Shown here: positions 1 through 4,025 of the stretch, one piece after another
Layout of the letters: every line of letters begins with the position of its first letter
Position numbering within the stretch: the stretch's first letter is position 1
Assembly (NCBI GenBank): GCA_023256295.1
Contig: JAGDXH010000035.1
Location: 3,683-9,190 of the forward strand
DNA from: Thermoproteati archaeon
GTDB lineage: Archaea; Thermoproteota; Thermoprotei_A; Marsarchaeales; UBA168
Length of the DNA stretch: 5,508 bases
Direction of reading: 5' to 3'
Translations under genes and position numbers: made by a program
The notes under the pieces: model-generated
The model's input: the letters and a program-made list of their open reading frames with translations, nothing else
What the model was told of the DNA's origin: nothing
Databases searched by the model: none

Positions 1-1334
1 GCAGCATAGTACCTGACCTCGCGCCCCGCGGCATCCACGCTTGAGAACAACTTGCCAGTGGTTATCTCAAGCACGGGAGATCTCACGGGTTCTCCGATCT
101 GTCCGTTCCTCACGGAAAAAGCCTCGAGCCCAACGTATCTCTCGTTCCACCGCACGTCATCGATGTTCCATTCCATGAAGGATTTTATGTAGACCCCATT
201 CCTTATCCCTTCGACGAGCTCATCGAAGGAGCTGTCGCCAGGGGCGAAGTAAGTGTTCGCCATCCTGACCATGGGTTCTCTGTCAAAGGAGGAAGCCCGC
301 GCTGCCCCGTTGGATTCAGATCCCATGGCCGCAGCCGTCTCCCTGTTGTGCAGAAATTCCTTTATGGTCCCCTTTTCTATCAGAATCCTTGGCCGAGCCT
401 TCACGCCCTCGTCGTCGTACTCATAGTAACCGTAGGAACCAGGGATCGTTGGATCGTCCAGTATGGTCACGTGCTCGCTGCCCACCTTCATGCCCAGAGA
501 GTTGGGTTTCAGGTAGGACTCACCCGCCTGAGCTGCCTCCCTTCCCATGATCCTGTCTGCCTCGGCGGGATGCCCAGCCGACTCGTGGGCCACTATGCCG
601 CTCACCTCGCTGCCCAACAACACGTCCATGATACCTTCGTCGGGCCTGACGGCCCTCATGAGATTCAATTCAAGCGCACGGGTCATGTCCTTCAACCTGT
701 CCTCAAGTCTCCATCCCTTGACGGCCTCCCAACCCGCGGCTTCCCCCAGCTGCTCGTACTTCTGAAGGGTTCCCTTCTGCGGGTGGCTGGCAGTCAAAAA
801 GATGAAGCCCTCGCTCCTGGTAACAGAACTTCTTACCTGCTCACCGAAGCTATTTGCCAAGAGCTTTTCGGTGCGCGTGAAACCAAGGGATAGGAAACGC
901 GAGGGAAAGGCAACCTCCTTGCCCGAGATCGAAGAGTCAAGATCGAGCATCAGCTTCACCTTCTCGTCCACGGGCACGTCGAATGGATCTTCAAGCACCT
1001 TGCCCTGCCAAGCTGCGCTGGCGCCACCGCTCTGGTCCACGCGCACTGGATCGCGAACCATCGCGGAAGACGCGCGTGCCATCTTGACGGCCGTCTCAAC
1101 CGCTCTTGTGATGCCATTGAGCGTCAGATCGTTGGTGGCAGAGAAACCAAGTGCCCCTGAGAGGAGAACCCTGATGCCTACCCCGTTGGACAGAAAGTAT
1201 CCTGTGGCATCCACTTGGCCATTCCTGACGAGCAAGGACTCAGATGACCTTTGCTCCAACCTGACCTCCGCGTAGGAGACTCCCAGGCCCTCAGCCAACC
1301 GTACCGCGGAAAGGACAACCTCCTCGTCTGACAT
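1..1334 (-). CDS. tldD: TldD-family zinc metalloprotease (partial, C-terminus off the left edge)
   Basis: The frame is open for 444 codons with no stop or frameshift; I translated it throughout. TldD works with TldE (PmbA) as a cytoplasmic metalloprotease that degrades small, unfolded or modified peptides. The zinc motif HESAGH (HExxxH) lies at residues 250-255, giving H250, E251 and H255. Other family landmarks are ILDDPTIPGSYGYYEYDDEG before residue 320, FLHNRETAA, and RMANTYFAPGD at 357-367, close to the classical RMTNTY block. Residues 1-190 form the N-terminal PmbA/TldD domain. Family members run about 450-480 residues, so only some tens are missing. The conserved C-terminal Cys that supplies the third metal ligand in TldD would fall in the missing part and cannot be checked. 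I chose the ATG at 1334 because a TATA-like box lies about 25 bp upstream; an in-frame ATG at 1343 would add three residues. A tldE gene may follow beyond the edge. Confidence 0.93.
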   Translation of the reverse strand, partial: MSDEEVVLSAVRLAEGLGVSYAEVRLEQRSSESLLVRNGQVDATGYFLSNGVGIRVLLSGALGFSATNDLTLNGITRAVETAVKMARASSAMVRDPVRVDQSGGASAAWQGKVLEDPFDVPVDEKVKLMLDLDSSISGKEVAFPSRFLSLGFTRTEKLLANSFGEQVRSSVTRSEGFIFLTASHPQKGTLQKYEQLGEAAGWEAVKGWRLEDRLKDMTRALELNLMRAVRPDEGIMDVLLGSEVSGIVAHESAGHPAEADRIMGREAAQAGESYLKPNSLGMKVGSEHVTILDDPTIPGSYGYYEYDDEGVKARPRILIEKGTIKEFLHNRETAAAMGSESNGAARASSFDREPMVRMANTYFAPGDSSFDELVEGIRNGVYIKSFMEWNIDDVRWNERYVGLEAFSVRNGQIGEPVRSPVLEITTGKLFSSVDAAGREVRYYA

Positions 1335-1354
1335 GGATGACATCGAAGTCCGTG

Positions 1355-1362
1355 AATTTAAG
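1355..1362 (-). promoter_or_regulatory. Putative TATA box for tldD, overlapping the HAD gene stop codon
   Basis: On the minus strand the sequence CTTAAATT occupies this site, preceded by purine-rich GGAGGAAG that could serve as a BRE. Its centre is about 25 bp upstream of the ATG at 1334, the spacing expected for a leaderless archaeal transcript. The TAA stop of the phosphatase gene lies inside the box. A GGAGG at 1366-1370 is too far from either ATG to be a good Shine-Dalgarno. This is inferred from spacing and composition only. Confidence 0.45.
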
Positions 1363-2011
1363 CTTCCTCCTTTCCGTACCACCTCTCAATCAGCCTTGGG
1401 ATTTCTTCCAGACTGGAAACCCTTGCCCCCCTTGTATCCAGAAACTCCAAAGGGCCTGTCCCGATCACCACGAAGTGATCTGAGGACATGAACATGGAGC
1501 TATCCATGGGGTGATCTCCTACGGTCACGACTCCCAGCTCTGGAGTTCCAACCTCCGACATCACATCCCTCACCGCTTCCCACTTTCTTCCGGGATCTAC
1601 CTGTACAACGGCTCCCAAGACCCTTCCCTCATCGTCGTACTTCAGGTCGTTGCACCTGATGATCCCTATGCCAAGGGTACTTCCAACTGCTTGGGCCAGA
1701 GGACACAAGCCAGCGGAAACTATGGCTGCCCTCCATCCCAGCGAGGCCGCCTTTGAGACCGCTTCAATTCCTCCAGACTTCAGCTTGTACGAAGACAGAG
1801 CCCTAAGCACGCCCTGTCTGTTGGCCCCAGCCACCCTCAGATCCTCAACGGTTCTCCTGACGAGCCCCTCGTAATCGATCTTCCCATCGCAGAAAGTTGC
1901 AAAGTTCTCCATGGCCCGCTTCTCTATGCCATAGGCCCTGTACACGAGGTTCCAACTGCTGCTCTCCTCGACCAAGGTACCATCCATGTCAAAAACAATT
2001 AGTCCTTTCAA
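1358..2011 (-). CDS. HAD-superfamily phosphatase, phosphoserine-phosphatase-like
   Basis: This 217-residue protein has all four HAD motifs. Motif I is DMDGT (D8 nucleophile, D10 acid/base), motif II is S99 in IVSAGL, motif III is K143 in PGRKWEAV, and motif IV is GDHPMD (D166, D170). The insertion between motifs I and II is an alpha-helical cap as in HAD subclass IB, the SerB group. Such enzymes hydrolyse a small phosphate ester in the cytoplasm with Mg2+. Phosphoserine is the closest guess, but SerB proteins usually read GDGAND at motif IV, so another sugar or hydroxy-acid phosphate is possible. The start is TTG at 2011. It is forced because the next in-frame ATG (residue 9) would delete the nucleophile D8. 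TTG overlaps the TGA stop of the upstream kinase gene (TTGA) and has no Shine-Dalgarno, so translation is probably coupled. A role beside the kinase is inference from context. Confidence 0.85.
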   Translation of the reverse strand: MKGLIVFDMDGTLVEESSSWNLVYRAYGIEKRAMENFATFCDGKIDYEGLVRRTVEDLRVAGANRQGVLRALSSYKLKSGGIEAVSKAASLGWRAAIVSAGLCPLAQAVGSTLGIGIIRCNDLKYDDEGRVLGAVVQVDPGRKWEAVRDVMSEVGTPELGVVTVGDHPMDSSMFMSSDHFVVIGTGPLEFLDTRGARVSSLEEIPRLIERWYGKEEA

Positions 2012-3036
2012 GGAGAGAACGCCTTGGCCAGCCAGCGCATGTCCTCAGGCACTATGCGGTTGGCCTTGACCGCCTCCTTTATGGGGATCGTCGTTATCTT
2101 CTCTCCCTGCAGGCTGACCATCACGTTCAAGTTTCCCTGCTTCACTGCATCTACGGCAGCTAGACCAAAGCGAGTGGCCAGTACCCTGTCAAAAGCTGTG
2201 GGGCTTCCGCCGCGCTGCACGTGACCCAACACCACTGACCTGGTCTCAATCCCCGTGCGTTTCTCTATCTCCTTTTCAAGCCACTCTCCTATGCCTCCAA
2301 GCCTGACGTGCCCAAAGGCATCCTTCTCAGCGCTCCTCGTGAAGAAGTCTGGTATGCCCTTCGGCACGGCACCCTCGGCCACCACCACGACAGCAAACTT
2401 TCTGCCCTCCTCATATCTCTTCTTCACCATTGAGCAGACCTCATCCACGTCAAAGGGCTCCTCGGGGATCAGTATGACGTCAGCTCCGCCAGCTAGGCCA
2501 GAGTAAAGGGCTATCCATCCGGCGTGCCTGCCCATCACCTCGACGACTATCGTCCTCTGGTGAGACTCCGCTGTCGTGTGTATCCTGTCGATGGCTTCCG
2601 TCGCTATGGAGACAGCCGTGTCAAAGCCAAAGGTGCGGTCAGTGCCATACAGGTCGTTGTCAATCGTCTTGGGTATGCCGACGACCTTGAACCCGAGGTC
2701 ACTGAGCTTGCTAGAAACACTCTGCGTATCGTCTCCTCCAATGGATACTATGACATCTAAGCCCAACTTTCCTATGTTCTCAACAAGCTTCTTTTGATCC
2801 ACCTCGTTTGAGAACGGGTTGGTCCTCGAAGTACCAAGCATGGTGCCACCCTTCGGCAGTATTCCTGAGACGGCATCGCGATTCAGCCTCACGTAGTCCA
2901 TATCAAGCAGACCTGCCCAGCCCCTCTTTATGCCAATGACCTCGTAGCCGTATTGCATTGATCTCCTTACCACCGCCCTTATGGCAGCGTTCAGACCCGG
3001 AGCGTCGCCACCCCCTGTCAGCACACCAATCCTCAT
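2008..3036 (-). CDS. pfp: 6-phosphofructokinase, predicted pyrophosphate-dependent (PPi-PFK)
   Basis: A complete 342-residue PfkA-fold protein. It starts with MRIGVLTGGGDAPGLNAAIR (phosphate-binding GGGD at 8-11). It continues with KGGTMLGTSR (62-71), GGDDT (100-104), PKTIDND (122-128, catalytic D126 and D128) and MGRHAGW (168-174, sugar-phosphate site). It phosphorylates fructose 6-phosphate to fructose 1,6-bisphosphate in the cytoplasm. Known family rules link phosphoryl donor to two positions, Gly104 and Gly124 in E. coli PFK. Here these are D103 and K123, the combination typical of PPi-dependent enzymes, while actinobacterial ATP enzymes have Gly plus Lys. I therefore predict PPi as donor and a reversible reaction. 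The start is ATG at 3036, with no Shine-Dalgarno but a well-placed TATA-like element. The stop overlaps the start of the HAD phosphatase gene by 4 bp, so the two are co-transcribed. Family membership is near certain; the donor is predicted from residues. Confidence 0.95.
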   Translation of the reverse strand: MRIGVLTGGGDAPGLNAAIRAVVRRSMQYGYEVIGIKRGWAGLLDMDYVRLNRDAVSGILPKGGTMLGTSRTNPFSNEVDQKKLVENIGKLGLDVIVSIGGDDTQSVSSKLSDLGFKVVGIPKTIDNDLYGTDRTFGFDTAVSIATEAIDRIHTTAESHQRTIVVEVMGRHAGWIALYSGLAGGADVILIPEEPFDVDEVCSMVKKRYEEGRKFAVVVVAEGAVPKGIPDFFTRSAEKDAFGHVRLGGIGEWLEKEIEKRTGIETRSVVLGHVQRGGSPTAFDRVLATRFGLAAVDAVKQGNLNVMVSLQGEKITTIPIKEAVKANRIVPEDMRWLAKAFSP

Positions 3037-3058
3037 CTTGAGGGGAAGACTCGTGAGA

Positions 3059-3070
3059 CTTTAACCTTTT
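3059..3070 (-). promoter_or_regulatory. TATA box and BRE of the pfp operon (leaderless)
   Basis: On the minus strand AAAAGG (BRE-like, 3070-3065) is followed by TTAAAG (3064-3059). The box centre is about 25-26 bp upstream of the ATG at 3036, which matches transcription starting at the start codon itself. The segment between box and ATG contains no GGAGG-like element, which fits a leaderless mRNA. Confidence 0.6.
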
Positions 3071-3099
3071 CGCTGTGAAAAACAGGACCAAAGGAACAT

Positions 3100-3135
3100 A
3101 AAAATACCGCTGATCATGATGGGCCTGCTAAGGCC
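3100..3135 (-). terminator. Possible terminator: small hairpin followed by a T-run
   Basis: On the minus strand a perfect 5-bp stem, GGCCT-TAGC-AGGCC (3135-3122), starts 6 bp after the stop of the Lys-rich micro-ORF. A TTTTT run (3104-3100) follows 17 bp later. Archaeal termination depends mainly on T-runs, so this could end upstream transcripts before the pfp promoter. The stem is short and the gap is long, so support is weak. Confidence 0.3.
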
Positions 3136-3141
3136 AATCAT

Positions 3142-3195
3142 TTACTGCTTTTTCTGCTCGGCCTTTTTCTCTTTCTTCTCGGCCTTCTTTGACAA
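3142..3195 (-). CDS. Candidate micro-ORF encoding a Lys/Glu-rich peptide
   Basis: A TTG start at 3195 gives MSKKAEKKEKKAEQKKQ and a TAA stop, 17 residues in all. A GGTGA Shine-Dalgarno-like element (3206-3202) lies exactly 6 bp ahead of the TTG. Codons are nearly all AAG, AAA, GAG and GCC, and AAGGCCGAG occurs twice, so the frame looks like coding sequence rather than noise. Lys/Glu-rich stretches like this are common as tails or N-termini of archaeal ribosomal proteins, so it may be a remnant of one. No frame continues the protein downstream and a TGA precedes it in frame. An overlapping frame (GTG at 3205 to TAG at 3128, 25 codons) competes for the same DNA. Function is unknown. Confidence 0.3.
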   Translation of the reverse strand: MSKKAEKKEKKAEQKKQ

Positions 3196-3222
3196 CCGCC
3201 TTCACCTACGCCCTAATGGAAC

Positions 3223-3267
3223 TAAAATAAAAACATAGCGCTTCGAGAAAAGCGAACCAATTTCTCG
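3223..3267 (-). terminator. Hairpin plus T-rich tract downstream of the 165-aa ORF
   Basis: The inverted repeat CGAGAAA (3244-3250) / TTTCTCG (3261-3267) is a perfect 7-bp stem with a 10-nt loop. On the minus strand it is followed, after 10 bp, by TTTTTATTTTA (3233-3223). It lies about 85 bp past the stop at 3350, so it would suit the end of that transcript. The T-rich tract could equally act as a TATA element for the micro-ORF at 3195, whose start is about 33 bp further on. Confidence 0.45.
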
Positions 3268-3349
3268 TAACTTCATTTCCTTTCGCCCAGATCACTTCCA
3301 GAACCCGCTCAACGCATGTGGATCTAACAAGCTTTGCAAAACGCAGAAG

Positions 3350-3847
3350 TCATGGCCGCTTCGAAATCGCTCGGCGAGATGGGTCTAAGGAAGCGCATCC
3401 AAAGGGCGTCACCTCCAGGTTTGAACTCCGTTTAACTGGGGTCAATGGGGCGGAATCCCACGAGGGGGGCTTGCTTAGCTCTTTGCAAGCCAAGCAACGC
3501 ATCTCACAACTTTTTCCCGCTTCCAATTCCATAGCTTCTCGCTTCCGGAGGCCTGCCTCGACTTCCTGAAGGGCTTGCCCTATGGGACGAGGCATATCCG
3601 GTCTGGAATAGAGTTCTTCCAGCACAACAAGTGCCGTGACCAGCCAATCTCTGAGGTCGTCCTCTGTACTGACACTTCCCAACATGTCTTCCAACTTGCG
3701 GACGGCCAATCTGGTGACTTCACATGCCTTTACACCATCGGCGTTTCCTCTTTTTTCGAGCTCCGACTGTGCAGCCGCAACTGAAAGCCTGAGCAACAGC
3801 ATCAATCTCCTCGCCGCATCGACTTGGTCGCGAAGCCCCTCCTTCAA
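3350..3847 (-). CDS. Hypothetical helical protein with a C-terminal cysteine cluster
   Basis: This 165-residue protein is not one I recognise. Residues 3-58 and 62-112 read as amphipathic helices rich in Leu, Glu and Arg, with no signal peptide or membrane segment. Near the end is CEMRCLAC (C114, C118, C121), and C151 follows in PFGC, so a small metal site is possible. The last 40 residues look less protein-like than the rest. The start is TTG at 3847, with GGTGA (3858-3854) 6 bp upstream. An internal ATG at 3802 (residue 16) is an alternative, but its GAGGAG is only 4 bp away. Codon choice resembles neighbouring genes, and opposite-strand frames here are Ser-rich and unconvincing. After the TGA stop the same frame stays open for 47 more codons to TAG at 3206, so a nonsense-interrupted longer gene is possible. 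It lies between pfp and gapN, transcribed toward pfp. Confidence 0.55.
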   Translation of the reverse strand: MKEGLRDQVDAARRLMLLLRLSVAAAQSELEKRGNADGVKACEVTRLAVRKLEDMLGSVSTEDDLRDWLVTALVVLEELYSRPDMPRPIGQALQEVEAGLRKREAMELEAGKSCEMRCLACKELSKPPSWDSAPLTPVKRSSNLEVTPFGCASLDPSRRAISKRP

Positions 3848-3860
3848 CTCAGGTCACCGT

Positions 3861-3995
3861 TCAAAAGCCGATGCCCTTCAGGACCCGCAACCCTCGCCTC
3901 GGTGGTCCTAAAGAGAGCCGCTTCGCTGCCCATGCGACAGTTGCTGGGGTAGCAAGCGTTAAACCGAATCCTGAAAGTAAGACCTTGCACCGCAA
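3861..3995 (-). CDS. Candidate small single-pass membrane peptide (44 aa)
   Basis: A TTG start at 3995 opens a 44-codon frame ending in TGA at 3861. The peptide starts with MRCK, then has a hydrophobic stretch at residues 5-24 (VLLSGFGLTLATPATVAWAA), and ends in a basic tail rich in Arg and Lys (residues 25-44). A GGGAGGT Shine-Dalgarno-like element (4010-4004) is 8 bp upstream. It ends 13 bp before the TTG of the 165-aa ORF, so the two could form a small operon. A second frame, GTG at 3990 to TGA at 3844 (48 codons), overlaps it and would join the 165-aa ORF by a TTGA overlap, so which frame is real is open. No homology is recognised. Confidence 0.3.
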   Translation of the reverse strand: MRCKVLLSGFGLTLATPATVAWAAKRLSLGPPRRGLRVLKGIGF

Positions 3996-3997
3996 GG
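3983..3997. repeat. 15-bp perfect inverted repeat upstream of gapN, candidate operator
   Basis: CCTTGC-ACC-GCAAGG has 6-bp perfect arms and a 3-bp centre. It ends 28 bp before the gapN ATG, directly against the TATA-like sequence at 3999-4005, so a bound dimeric regulator would occlude the BRE/TFB site. It also covers the TTG start of the minus-strand 44-aa frame. On the plus strand it is followed by CGTTTT and might form a hairpin if transcribed. The operator role is inference. Confidence 0.35.
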
Positions 3998-3998
3998 C

Positions 3999-4005
3999 GT
4001 TTTAC
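3999..4005 (+). promoter_or_regulatory. Putative TATA box for gapN (leaderless)
   Basis: GTTTTAC is centred about 24 bp upstream of the ATG at 4026, and no Shine-Dalgarno precedes that ATG on the plus strand. This suggests a leaderless start. The box is weak compared with the pfp one. On the other strand AAGTAAATTTT (4025-4015) could be a TATA element for the divergent small ORF, so the two core promoters would overlap. Confidence 0.35.
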
Positions 4006-4025
4006 CTCCCACGGAAAATTTACTT

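Noticed and set aside
348..893. A 181-codon plus-strand open frame, with further ones at 547-765 and 802-1275
   Set aside because: They lie antisense to tldD, whose frame is continuous and carries all family motifs; the plus-strand products have no recognisable features.
1511..2797. Several plus-strand frames opposite the phosphatase and pfp genes
   Set aside because: Both minus-strand genes are complete with conserved catalytic motifs; these are antisense shadows.
2903..3091. A 62-codon minus-strand frame across the pfp start
   Set aside because: It overlaps the essential N-terminal GGGD region of pfp in another frame and spans the leaderless promoter.
3037..3349. tRNA, C/D-box RNA or CRISPR repeat in the gene-poor stretch
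   Set aside because: I looked for a T-arm, cloverleaf stems, paired C and D boxes and spaced repeats. ATGATGG near 3116 resembles a C box, but no D box or consistent fold accompanies it.
3350..3352. Selenocysteine at the TGA that ends the orphan ORF
   Set aside because: No selenoprotein family is recognised and no convincing SECIS-like structure is visible, so a normal stop or a nonsense mutation is simpler.
3318..3911. Plus-strand frames of 69-91 codons opposite the orphan ORF
   Set aside because: They are Ser-rich with no start signals, while the minus-strand frame is longer with helical, neighbour-like codon use.
3941..3955. Hairpin TTGCT-GGGGT-AGCAA upstream of gapN
   Set aside because: The stem is only 5 bp, no T-run follows, and it lies inside overlapping candidate frames; it is likely to occur by chance.
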